From: JBHIYN01 sp041984235
GTDB lineage: Bacteria; Pseudomonadota; Gammaproteobacteria; Ga0077536
Assembly (NCBI GenBank): GCA_041984235.1
Contig: JBHIYN010000005.1
Span: 62,001 to 126,000 of the forward strand
DNA: 64,000 bases
Reading direction: 5' to 3'
Both the position numbers and the translations under genes were made by a program. Positions 9,619 through 18,198 of this stretch are shown in pieces. Each line of letters begins with the position of its first letter. The stretch's first letter is position 1. The notes under the pieces were generated by a model that was given only the letters and a program-made list of their open reading frames with translations, was not told the origin of the DNA and searched no databases.

Positions 9619-10845
9619 ATGGCGGAGTTGCGCGAGCGCATCGACGACGAGCGCGACCGGGCTTTCGCCAGCGCCTGCGTCTACGGTGTCCTGCGCCATC
9701 GCTACAGCCTCGGCGCGGCACTCGCGCAGCTCGTGCGCAAGCCGCTGCGGCGCAAGGATGCCGACATCGAGGCGCTGCTACTGGCCGGGCTCTACCAGGT
9801 CACCCACATGCAGGTTCCCGCCCATGCAATCGATGCCAGCGTGGAAGCGGCGCGCGGCCTGCGCAAGCGCTGGGCCTGCGGCCTGGTCAACGCCGTGCTG
9901 CGCCGCGCCCTCGACGGGCTGCCGGACCCGGCGCCGGATGACGAACAGGCGCGCTACGAACATCCCGCGTGGCTGATCGAGCGCGTGCGCGCCGACTGGC
10001 CGCAGGACTGGCAGGGCGTACTGGCCGCCAACAACGCGCAGGCGCCACTGACGCTGCGGGTCAACGCGGCACGCGGCACGCGCGAGGCCTGGCTGGCCGA
10101 GCTCGCCGCCGCCGGCCACCCGGCACGGCCGACGCGGCACGCGCCGCACGGCGTGCGGCTCGAGCGCGCGTGCGCGGTCGAAACCCTGCCGGGCTATGCC
10201 GATGGCCGCTTCTCGGTGCAGGACGAGGCGGCACAGCTCGCCGCGGGACTGCTGCGGCTGGAGGGCGCGACACGCGTGCTGGACGCCTGCGCCGCGCCGG
10301 GCGGCAAGACCGCGCACATCCTCGAGCTGGCCGCGCCCGGCACCGAGGTCGTGGCACTCGACCGCGATGCGCAGCGCATGGCGGACGTCGCAGGCAACCT
10401 GGCCCGGCTCGGTCTTGCCTGTACGCAGGTCACGGCCGACGCCGCCGCGACCGACACGTGGTGGGACGGGCGGCCCTTCGAGCGCATTCTGCTCGACGCG
10501 CCGTGCTCGGCCACGGGTGTCATCCGCCGCCACCCGGACATTCGCCTGCATCGCCGCGCCGACGACATCACCGCGCTGGCGCAGACCCAGGCGCGGCTGC
10601 TGGCCGCACTGTGGCCGCTGCTCGCCGCCGGCGGTAGCCTGCTGTATGCCACGTGCAGCATACTGGCGGCCGAGAACGACGCCTGCATCGCCGCCTTCGT
10701 CGCCGCCAACCACGATGCCGCCGTCGATCGCCTGGACGTGCCGTGGGGACGCGCTACCGCGCTGGGTCGCCAGGTCCTTCCCGGCGAGGACGATATGGAC
10801 GGTTTCTTCTACGCGCGCCTGAGCAAATGCGCCCCCACCCCATGA
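9619..10845 (+). CDS. rsmB: 16S rRNA m5C967 methyltransferase RsmB
   Basis: SAM-dependent RNA methyltransferase with an N-terminal NusB-like domain and a Rossmann domain. From the ATG at 9619, the SAM motif DACAAPGGKTAHI is near residue 220, Cys296 (DAPCSATG) and Cys346 (YATCS) are the release and nucleophilic cysteines. The frame stays open upstream and the codons from 9532 read like the missing first NusB helix (GRSLTRAMAEL), but there is no ATG, GTG or TTG there. True translation may start at a CTG at 9532 overlapping the fmt stop. The stop overlaps the next ATG. Confidence 0.95.
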   Translation: MAELRERIDDERDRAFASACVYGVLRHRYSLGAALAQLVRKPLRRKDADIEALLLAGLYQVTHMQVPAHAIDASVEAARGLRKRWACGLVNAVLRRALDGLPDPAPDDEQARYEHPAWLIERVRADWPQDWQGVLAANNAQAPLTLRVNAARGTREAWLAELAAAGHPARPTRHAPHGVRLERACAVETLPGYADGRFSVQDEAAQLAAGLLRLEGATRVLDACAAPGGKTAHILELAAPGTEVVALDRDAQRMADVAGNLARLGLACTQVTADAAATDTWWDGRPFERILLDAPCSATGVIRRHPDIRLHRRADDITALAQTQARLLAALWPLLAAGGSLLYATCSILAAENDACIAAFVAANHDAAVDRLDVPWGRATALGRQVLPGEDDMDGFFYARLSKCAPTP

Positions 10846-11408
10846 ACCGCGCTTACCGCCGGACGGCGGCGCTGCTCGTCGTGCTGGCGACGCTGCTCGG
10901 CGGCCCGGCGCTGCAGGCCGGAGACGTGGCCGTGCGCGAGGCGCGCGCCAGGATCGAGAACGACATCGTGGTACTCGATGCCGACGCCACCATCAGCTTC
11001 AGCGAGGATGCCGTCGACGCGCTGCAGAGCGGCATCCGCCTCGAGTTCGAGCTGGGCGTGCGCCTGACCCGCCCGCGCCGCCTGATGTGGGACGCGGAGC
11101 TGTTCGCCACGCAGCGCCGCTACTCGATCGAGCGCCATGCGCTCAGCAAGCAGTTCATCATCACCGACCTCGTGACCGGCGAGCGCCGCCTGCACGGATC
11201 GCTGGAGCTCGCCATCGACGACCTCGGCCGCATTCGCGACCTGCCGATCGTCGAGCGCGCCGCCCTCGACGCCGCCGATTCCTGTGCCATCGCCATTCGC
11301 CTGCGCCTCGACCTCAACGCGTTGCCCGCACCCATGATCCCGCTCGCCTACGTGTCGCCCGGCTGGCGCATGTCGAGCGGCTGGTACCGATGGCAAGTGG
11401 ACCTCTGA
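10842..11408 (+). CDS. DUF4390 family exported protein
   Basis: A 188-residue protein with an N-terminal signal peptide (residues ~1-26, TAALLVVLATLLGGPALQA) and a DUF4390-type body rich in alternating charged and aliphatic residues. No catalytic motif is visible and no function is established for the family. ATGA overlaps the rsmB stop, and its own end overlaps the start of the sensor kinase by 19 bases, so it is translationally coupled on both sides. DUF4390 proteins recur directly upstream of NtrY-like kinases, which suggests an extracytoplasmic accessory role; that part is inference. Confidence 0.85.
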   Translation: MNRAYRRTAALLVVLATLLGGPALQAGDVAVREARARIENDIVVLDADATISFSEDAVDALQSGIRLEFELGVRLTRPRRLMWDAELFATQRRYSIERHALSKQFIITDLVTGERRLHGSLELAIDDLGRIRDLPIVERAALDAADSCAIAIRLRLDLNALPAPMIPLAYVSPGWRMSSGWYRWQVDL

Positions 11409-13636
11409 GACGCCGCGCCTCCGCGCTAGGCGCGGTCGCCCTGCTCAGCCTGTCGCTGCTCGGCTCGCTGATCCTGATGAGCGGCGCGATCCAGAACTCC
11501 GCCCGTTTCGGCGCGCTGTACTCGATCCTGCTGCTGACCAACACCATCGGTCTGCTCGCGTTCGTCATCCTCATCGGCATCAACGTGCGTCGCCTGGTCG
11601 GACAGCTGCGCACGCGCCAGCCGGGCGCACGGCTGACCCTGCGCATGCTGATCATCTTCGTGCTGCTGGCCGTCGCTCCGGTCACGGTGCTGTACGGTTT
11701 CTCGCTCGATTTCCTGCGGCGCGGCGTCGACAGCTGGTTCGACGTGCAGATCGGTGATGCGCTGTCCGGATCGCTGGAGCTCGCCCGCGAGGCGCTGGAC
11801 GTACGCATGCGCCACCTGCTGGCGCAGACCGAGCGCATGGCCGACGAGCTGGAACAGGGGACTTCTGAGCGGACCACCCTGAACCTGGACGCACTGCGCA
11901 ACCCCAACAGCATCGTCGTCGCGTCGTCGTGGCTGCCGAGCTCCTCGCGCCTCGACGCGATGCGTGACCGCAGCGGGGCCGAAGAGCTGACACTGCTCAG
12001 CAGCGACGGTGACCCGCTCGCCTCGAGTAGCCGCATCACCGAGCTCGTTCCGCACCTGCCACCCGACCCAGTGATGATCCAGGTGCGCCAGGGACAGAGC
12101 TACATAGGCCTCGACCCGCTGCGCCACGGCGTACTCTCAGTACGTGTCGCGGTCAGCGTCAACATGCCGCAGGGCCGCCGCATCCTGCACGCGCTGTACC
12201 CGTTCTCCAATCGCGTCAACGCGCTGGCAGCGGACGTCGAGTCCGCTTACGCCAAGTACAACGAGCTGGCCTACCTGCGCGACAAGCTCAAGCTCAGCTT
12301 CGCCATGACGCTGACCCTGGTGCTGCTGTTCAGCATCGTCACGGCGGTATGGGCGGCGTTCTATTCCGCGCGCCGCCTGTCTGCCCCGATTCGCGATCTG
12401 GCCGAGGGCACCGCCGCGGTCGCGGCCGGCGACTACACCATGAGTCTGCCGGTGCAGAGCCGCGACGAAATGGGCTTCCTGGTGCGGTCGTTCAACGACA
12501 TGACACGGCGCATCGCTCAGGCGCGCCGCGAGGTGGAAACCCAGCACGAGTATCTCGATACCGTGCTGCGCCAGCTCTCTTCCGGCGTCGTCGCGCTGTC
12601 GCCCGATGCCATCGTCACGACGATCAACGACTCGGCACTGAAACTGCTCGAGTTCGACCGCCCGTGCGGACCGGGGACGTCATTCCTCGAGCTGTGCGCC
12701 GCCCACGAGCACCTCGTTCCGCTGCACGACGTCCTCGCGCCGCTCATCAACGAGCGCCTCGAGCACTGGCAGGAGCAGGTCACCATCCTCGCTTCCGACG
12801 GCCGCCGCGAGCTGATGTGCCGCGGTACCGCGCTCAACGTCGACGGCGGTGAGGCAGGCGGTTACGTGATCGTGTTCGAGAACATCACCGCCATCATCCA
12901 GGGCCAGCGCAACGCGGCCTGGTCCGAGGTCGCGCGGCGGCTGGCGCACGAGATCAAGAATCCGCTGACACCGATCCAGCTGGCCGCCGAGCGCCTGCGC
13001 CTGAAGTACCTGCGCAAGCTGGACCCCGACGAGGGCGAGGTGCTGGAACGGCTGACCAACACCATCATCCAGCAGGTCGAGACCATGAAGACCATGGTCA
13101 ACACCTTCAGCGACTACGCCAAGGCGCCGGTCATGAACAAGGACTCGGTGGACATCAACCAGCTCGTCGGCGGGGTCATCGAGTTGTTCCGCACGGCGCA
13201 TCCCGCGGCCGTCATCGAGCGCGTCTTCGACGATGCCCTGCCCATGGTCAGCGCCGACCCGACGCGCCTCAGGCAGGTCTTCAACAACCTCATCAAGAAT
13301 GCCCTGGAGGCGTCGCCTGAGGGCACAAATGCGCATATCATAGTGACGACGTCACAGGTGCAATACGCGCAGGCGGAGCACGTCGAGATCCGCATCGAGG
13401 ACCACGGCGCCGGCATCCCGGGGGATCTCGTCGCCAACATCTTCGAGCCCTATGTCACCAACAAGGCGCGCGGTACCGGACTGGGACTCGCGATAGTGAA
13501 GAAGATCATCGAGGAGCACAATGGCGTCGTCACGCTGCGCAACCGCCGCAGCGGCGGCGCGGTCGCCGTCATCCGTCTTCCGATCGTTGCCGAGACGGCG
13601 CCGGGCACGGCCGCACGCGACAGGAACACCGCATGA
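11390..13636 (+). CDS. ntrY: NtrY-like membrane sensor histidine kinase
   Basis: A 748-residue kinase. Three transmembrane segments lie in the first ~105 residues, then an extracytoplasmic region to ~300, a fourth segment (~304-328), HAMP (~330-382), PAS (~395-500), HisKA with His520 in RRLAHEIKNPLTPIQ, and a HATPase domain with the N box (FNNLIKNALEAS), EDHGAGIPG and GTGLGLAIVKKI. The layout matches NtrY. The ATG at 11390 overlaps the DUF4390 gene end; longer frames upstream are shadow. The stop overlaps the start of the response regulator (ATGA). The NtrYX-trkA-trkH neighbourhood hints at ion or envelope signalling rather than nitrogen only. Confidence 0.93.
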   Translation: MASGPLRRRASALGAVALLSLSLLGSLILMSGAIQNSARFGALYSILLLTNTIGLLAFVILIGINVRRLVGQLRTRQPGARLTLRMLIIFVLLAVAPVTVLYGFSLDFLRRGVDSWFDVQIGDALSGSLELAREALDVRMRHLLAQTERMADELEQGTSERTTLNLDALRNPNSIVVASSWLPSSSRLDAMRDRSGAEELTLLSSDGDPLASSSRITELVPHLPPDPVMIQVRQGQSYIGLDPLRHGVLSVRVAVSVNMPQGRRILHALYPFSNRVNALAADVESAYAKYNELAYLRDKLKLSFAMTLTLVLLFSIVTAVWAAFYSARRLSAPIRDLAEGTAAVAAGDYTMSLPVQSRDEMGFLVRSFNDMTRRIAQARREVETQHEYLDTVLRQLSSGVVALSPDAIVTTINDSALKLLEFDRPCGPGTSFLELCAAHEHLVPLHDVLAPLINERLEHWQEQVTILASDGRRELMCRGTALNVDGGEAGGYVIVFENITAIIQGQRNAAWSEVARRLAHEIKNPLTPIQLAAERLRLKYLRKLDPDEGEVLERLTNTIIQQVETMKTMVNTFSDYAKAPVMNKDSVDINQLVGGVIELFRTAHPAAVIERVFDDALPMVSADPTRLRQVFNNLIKNALEASPEGTNAHIIVTTSQVQYAQAEHVEIRIEDHGAGIPGDLVANIFEPYVTNKARGTGLGLAIVKKIIEEHNGVVTLRNRRSGGAVAVIRLPIVAETAPGTAARDRNTA

Positions 13637-15009
13637 GCAGCGCACACATACTCGTCGTCGACGATGAACCGGACATCCGCGGCCTGCTGAAAGAGATCCT
13701 CGAGGACGAGGGCTTCGACGTGACCGTGGCGGAGAATGCCGAGCAGGCGCGCGAGAGCCGCCGCCACCGCCGGCCGGACCTGGTGCTGCTCGACATCTGG
13801 ATGCCGGATACCGATGGCATCACCCTGCTCAAGGAATGGTCGGAAGGCAGCGGGCCCGATTCACCCGTGATCATGATGTCCGGTCACGGCACGGTCGAGA
13901 CCGCGGTCGAGGCGACGCGCCTGGGCGCCTACGACTTCATCGAGAAGCCGCTGTCGATCGCCAAGATCCTGGTCACCGTGCAGCGCGCACTGGAGAACGC
14001 GTCGCTGGTATCCGAGAACATCGGCCTCAAGCAGCGCGCCGAGGGTCCGCTGGAGCCGATCGGCTCCAGCGCGGTGATGGAGAAGCTGCGCGCCAGCGCC
14101 GAGCGTATCGCTGACCACAAGACCAGCGTCTTCATTACCGGCGAGTCGGGCACCGGCAAGGAGATCCTGGCCCGCTACATCCACGCCCGCAGCGGGCGCG
14201 CCGCGCATCGTTTCGTCAACGTCAACGTCGCCGGCCTGGCGCGCGAGAACCCGGAGGCCGAGCTGTTCGGCAGCGAGGACGACGGCAAGGTCGTGTTCGG
14301 CTCGCTCGAGATTGCCAACGGCGGCACCCTGTTCCTGAAAGACATCGCCGACATGGATCCCAGCACCCAGGCGCGCCTGCTCAATGCCCTCGAGAACCAG
14401 GCTTTTCTCAGGGTCGGTGGCAGGGAACTGGTGTCGGTGGATCTGCGCATCATCGCCGGCACGCGCAAGGATCTGCGCGAGCAGGTCGCTGCCGGGGAGT
14501 TCAGGGAAGACCTCTTCTACCACCTCAACGTGCTGCCGCTGACCGTGCCGCCGCTGCGCGAACGGCGCGAGGACATCGACGAGCTCATCGACTATTTCCT
14601 CGAGACCTTTGCCGTGCGGGAAGGCCTGCCGCGACGCAACTTCACCGCCGCGGTGCGCAATCGACTCAAGGATTACGACTGGCCGGGGAACATTCGCGAG
14701 CTCAAGAATTTCGTGCAGCGCCTGCTGATTCTCGGTGCGACCGAGAACGTCGAGGTGTCGGAGATCAACATGATGCTGGGGCTGCGGCCCGAGGCGCACC
14801 CCAACCCGCTGTTCCCGGGCTTCGACCTGCCGCTGCGCGAGGCACGCGAGCAGTTCGAGAAGGCTTATCTCGAGCACCAGCTCAAGGCCTTCAACGGCAG
14901 CGTCAGCCGGGTCTCGGAACGGGTCGGCATCGAACGTACCCACCTGTACCGCAAGCTGCGCAGCTTAGGCATCGATCCGAAGCAGATCAAAGAAGCCAGC
15001 AAGGAATGA
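13633..15009 (+). CDS. ntrX: NtrX-like response regulator with degenerate AAA+ domain
   Basis: Receiver domain (1-120, phosphoacceptor Asp54 in LVLLDIWMP), AAA+ domain (~145-385) and a C-terminal Fis-type helix-turn-helix. Walker A GESGTGKE is at 170-177, and the REDLFYHLNV and WPGNIRELKNF segments are intact. Two key elements are altered. After ELFG (210-213) the GAFTGA loop that contacts sigma-54 is missing and the region is shortened to SEDDGKVVFG. Walker B reads TLFLKDIADM, with Lys236 where an Asp is expected. It is paired with the kinase upstream by ATGA overlap. It probably binds DNA without acting as a sigma-54 ATPase. Confidence 0.92.
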   Translation: MSSAHILVVDDEPDIRGLLKEILEDEGFDVTVAENAEQARESRRHRRPDLVLLDIWMPDTDGITLLKEWSEGSGPDSPVIMMSGHGTVETAVEATRLGAYDFIEKPLSIAKILVTVQRALENASLVSENIGLKQRAEGPLEPIGSSAVMEKLRASAERIADHKTSVFITGESGTGKEILARYIHARSGRAAHRFVNVNVAGLARENPEAELFGSEDDGKVVFGSLEIANGGTLFLKDIADMDPSTQARLLNALENQAFLRVGGRELVSVDLRIIAGTRKDLREQVAAGEFREDLFYHLNVLPLTVPPLRERREDIDELIDYFLETFAVREGLPRRNFTAAVRNRLKDYDWPGNIRELKNFVQRLLILGATENVEVSEINMMLGLRPEAHPNPLFPGFDLPLREAREQFEKAYLEHQLKAFNGSVSRVSERVGIERTHLYRKLRSLGIDPKQIKEASKE

Positions 15010-16379
15010 AGATCATCATTCTCGGCGCCGGCCAGGTCGGGTCCTCGGTCGCCGCCAACCTGTGCAGCGAAGCCAACGACATCACGGTCGTCGATCGCAA
15101 CCCCGCCTGCCTGCAACAGCTCCAGGACCGTTTCGACCTGCGCACCGTGTTCGGCCATGCCTCGCACCCCCAGGTGCTGGGCCGCGCCGGCGCCCAGGAC
15201 GCGGACATGATCATCGCGGTGACCAACAGTGACGAGACCAACATGGTCGCCTGCCAGGTCGCCTACACCCTGTTCCATACGCCGACCAAGATCGCGCGCA
15301 TTCGTGAGAACCAATACCAGATCCATCCCGAGCTGTTTGCGCAGGAAGCCCTGCCGATCGACGTGTTGATCAGTCCCGAGCAGGAAGTCACCGATTACAC
15401 GCGCCGCCTGATCGAGTTTCCCGGCGCACTGCAGGTGCTCGATTTCGCCGGCGGCACGGTGCAGCTGGTCGCCGCGCGTGCCTTCTACGGTGGCCCGCTG
15501 GTTGGCCACCGCCTGCGCGAGCTGCCCGAGCAGCTGCCCGGCATCGAGACCCGGGTCACCGCCATCTTCCGCCGTCACGAGGTCATCATTCCTACCGGCG
15601 ACACCGTCATCGAGGCCGGCGACGACGTCTTCTTCATCGCCGCACCGAAGCACATCCGCGCGGTCATGAGCGAGTTCCGCAAGCTCGACGGCCCGAACCG
15701 GCGCGTCGTCATCGCGGGCGGCGGCAATATCGGCAAGCGTCTCGCCATGGGCCTGGAGAAGAGCTGCAACATCAAGATCATCGAAAGCAACGAGGCGCGC
15801 GCGCAGGCGATTGCCGAGGACCTCAAGCATGCCTACGTGCTGCTCGGCGACGCCGCCGACGAGGATCTGCTGCTGGAAGAGAACATCGAAAACACCGACG
15901 TCTTCTGCGCCCTGACCAATGCCGACGAGGCCAACATCATTTCCTCCATGCTGGCCAAGCGCCTGGGCGCGAAGACGGTGATGGCCCTGATCAACCGCGC
16001 GGCCTACGTCGACCTGGTGCAGCGGGACATCATCGATATCGCCATCTCGCCGCAACAGGCAACCATCGGCAGCCTGCTCGCGCACGTTCGCCGCGGCGAC
16101 GTGGTCAAGGTGCACTCGCTGCGGCGCGGCTCGGCCGAGGCGATCGAGGCGATCGCGCACGGCGATCGCAGCTCCAGCCAGGTCGTGGGCCGCGCCGTCG
16201 ACGAGGTCAACCTGCCGCCCGGCACCACCATCGGCGCCATCGTGCGCGGCAAGGACGTCATCATGGTGCATCACGACACCGTCATCGAGCCCGAGGACCA
16301 CGTCATCCTGGTCGTCACCGACAAGCGCCGGGTGAGCGACGTCGAACGCCTGTTCCAGGTCAAGGTCACCTTCCTGTAG
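15006..16379 (+). CDS. trkA: Trk system potassium uptake regulator TrkA
   Basis: Peripheral NAD-binding subunit that gates the TrkH potassium channel. Two RCK units are visible: the first opens MKIIILGAGQVGSSVA, and the second has VVIAGGGNIGKRLA near residue 235; each is followed by a TrkA-C segment (RLIEFPGALQVLDF and the C-terminal part). The 457-residue length is normal. ATGA overlaps the ntrX stop, and trkH follows after 44 bases. Confidence 0.97.
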   Translation: MKIIILGAGQVGSSVAANLCSEANDITVVDRNPACLQQLQDRFDLRTVFGHASHPQVLGRAGAQDADMIIAVTNSDETNMVACQVAYTLFHTPTKIARIRENQYQIHPELFAQEALPIDVLISPEQEVTDYTRRLIEFPGALQVLDFAGGTVQLVAARAFYGGPLVGHRLRELPEQLPGIETRVTAIFRRHEVIIPTGDTVIEAGDDVFFIAAPKHIRAVMSEFRKLDGPNRRVVIAGGGNIGKRLAMGLEKSCNIKIIESNEARAQAIAEDLKHAYVLLGDAADEDLLLEENIENTDVFCALTNADEANIISSMLAKRLGAKTVMALINRAAYVDLVQRDIIDIAISPQQATIGSLLAHVRRGDVVKVHSLRRGSAEAIEAIAHGDRSSSQVVGRAVDEVNLPPGTTIGAIVRGKDVIMVHHDTVIEPEDHVILVVTDKRRVSDVERLFQVKVTFL

Positions 16380-16423
16380 TGATGCCTCGCTCCACACGGC
16401 TCGCGGCCTACCCCGCCTGAACC

Positions 16424-17875
16424 ATGCGGCTGCGCGCCATCCAGAAGATCCTCGGCCTGTTGCTGTCGGTGTTCAGCCTCACGCTGCTACCGCCGCTGGT
16501 GATCTCGATCTTCGCCGACGACGGCGCCACCGGCGCATTCGCCTTCGCCATCGCCGCGACCCTGGTCGCCGGCCTGGCGCTGTTCCTGCCGGTGCGCAAG
16601 CTGAAGGGCGACCTCAAGCTGCGCGACGGATTTCTCGTCGTCGTGCTGTTCTGGCTGGTCCTGGGGCTGGGTGGCTCGATCCCGTTCCTGATCGCCGATA
16701 ATCCGCACATGCCGCCGGCCGACGCGGTGTTCGAATCGCTCTCGGGCCTGACCACCACCGGCGCCACGGTCATCGTCGGCATCGACGACCTGCCCCACTC
16801 AATCCTGTTCTACCGCCAGTTGCTGCAGTGGCTGGGCGGCATGGGCATTATCGTACTCGCGGTCGCCATCCTGCCCATGCTCGGCGTCGGCGGCATGCAG
16901 CTCTACCGCGCGGAGACGCCGGGGCCGATGAAGGACTCCAAGCTGACGCCGCGGATCACGGAGACGGCCAAGACCCTGTGGTACATCTACCTCAGCCTGA
17001 CCATCGCCTGCGCGATCGGTTACTACCTTGGCGGGATGTCGGTATTCGACGCCATCGGACACAGCTTTGCGACGGTCGCCATCGGCGGCTTCTCGACCCA
17101 CGACGCCAGCATCGGCTATTTCGACAGTGTCACGATCGAGCTGGTGGCGACCCTGTTCATGTTCCTCGCCGGCGTCAACTTCTCGCTTCACTTCCTGTCC
17201 TGGCGCTACCGCAACCTGAAACCCTATTTCTACGATTCCGAGTTTCGCGTCTACGCCGGCCTGCTGGTCGCGGTGTTCGTGATCTGCACCCTGGGGCTGA
17301 CCCTGCATGACGGCGAGCGCGACTTCACCGCGGCCCTGCGCGACAGCCTCTTCCAGACTGTCTCCATCGGTACCACCACCGGCTTCACCACCACCACCTT
17401 CCAGACCTGGCCCGGCTTCCTGCCCCTGATCCTGTTGTTTCTGAGCTTCGTCGGCGGTTGTGCAGGCTCGACCGGCGGCGGCATCAAGGTCATCCGCGGC
17501 CTGCTGCTGTTCAAACAGGGCGCGCGTGAGATCCGGCGCCTGATCCATCCCAATGCGATCATCACCATCCGTATGGGCGACCGCCCGGTGGGTGACCGCG
17601 TGGTCGACGCGGTGTGGGGTTTCTTCGCCGCCTACGTAGCGGTGTTCGTGGTGTTGCTGCTCGGCCTGATGGCGACCGGCCTCGACCAGGTCACCGCGTT
17701 CTCGGCCGTCGCCGCCTGCCTCAACAATCTCGGCCCTGGCCTCGGCGGGGTAAGCCTGCACTACGGCGAGCTGTCCGCCGTCGCCAAGTACCTGCTGTGC
17801 CTGGCCATGCTGCTCGGCCGCCTCGAGATTTTCACCCTGCTGGTGCTGTTCACACCGTCGTTCTGGCGCTCATGA
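16424..17875 (+). CDS. trkH: Trk potassium transporter TrkH
   Basis: Inner-membrane potassium channel subunit, 483 residues with about ten hydrophobic segments. The four pore-filter repeats are recognizable: LTTTGATVI, VAIGGFSTHDAS, GTTTGFTTTTF and LNNLGPGLGG. The central signature LGGMGIIVLAVAILPMLGVGG is typical of TrkH. It follows trkA, its regulatory partner. Its stop overlaps the ATG of a small TPR protein. Confidence 0.97.
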   Translation: MRLRAIQKILGLLLSVFSLTLLPPLVISIFADDGATGAFAFAIAATLVAGLALFLPVRKLKGDLKLRDGFLVVVLFWLVLGLGGSIPFLIADNPHMPPADAVFESLSGLTTTGATVIVGIDDLPHSILFYRQLLQWLGGMGIIVLAVAILPMLGVGGMQLYRAETPGPMKDSKLTPRITETAKTLWYIYLSLTIACAIGYYLGGMSVFDAIGHSFATVAIGGFSTHDASIGYFDSVTIELVATLFMFLAGVNFSLHFLSWRYRNLKPYFYDSEFRVYAGLLVAVFVICTLGLTLHDGERDFTAALRDSLFQTVSIGTTTGFTTTTFQTWPGFLPLILLFLSFVGGCAGSTGGGIKVIRGLLLFKQGAREIRRLIHPNAIITIRMGDRPVGDRVVDAVWGFFAAYVAVFVVLLLGLMATGLDQVTAFSAVAACLNNLGPGLGGVSLHYGELSAVAKYLLCLAMLLGRLEIFTLLVLFTPSFWRS

Positions 17876-18198
17876 TCGAGCGCCTGGAGAAGATGCTCGC
17901 CGACGGCCAGGACAGCGCCCTGCTGCGTTTCAGCCTCGGCAACGCCTACCTCGACCGCGATCCCGCAAGCGCGGCCACGCACCTGCGCGTCGCGGTCACG
18001 CTGGACCCCGACTATTCCGCGGCGTGGAAGCTGCTTGGCCGTGCGCTCGCCGCCGCCGGCGACAGCGACGGTGCGGAACGGGCCTGGGCCAGCGGCATTA
18101 CCGTCGCCGAGCGTCGCGGCGACGTACAGGCGGCCAAGGAGATGCGGGTGTTCGCGCGGCGCCTGGCGAAAGCGCGCAAGGACCCGGGTCAGGCCTGA
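17872..18198 (+). CDS. Small tetratricopeptide-repeat protein
   Basis: A 108-residue cytosolic protein made almost entirely of TPR-like helices (SLGNAYLDRDPASAATHLRVAV, then AAWKLLGRALAAAGDSDGAERAW), with a basic C-terminus. It starts by ATGA overlap with trkH, so it is translationally coupled. TPR modules mediate protein-protein contacts; the partner is unknown. It overlaps the convergent dihydroorotate dehydrogenase gene by 10 bases at the 3' end. Confidence 0.85.
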   Translation: MIERLEKMLADGQDSALLRFSLGNAYLDRDPASAATHLRVAVTLDPDYSAAWKLLGRALAAAGDSDGAERAWASGITVAERRGDVQAAKEMRVFARRLAKARKDPGQA

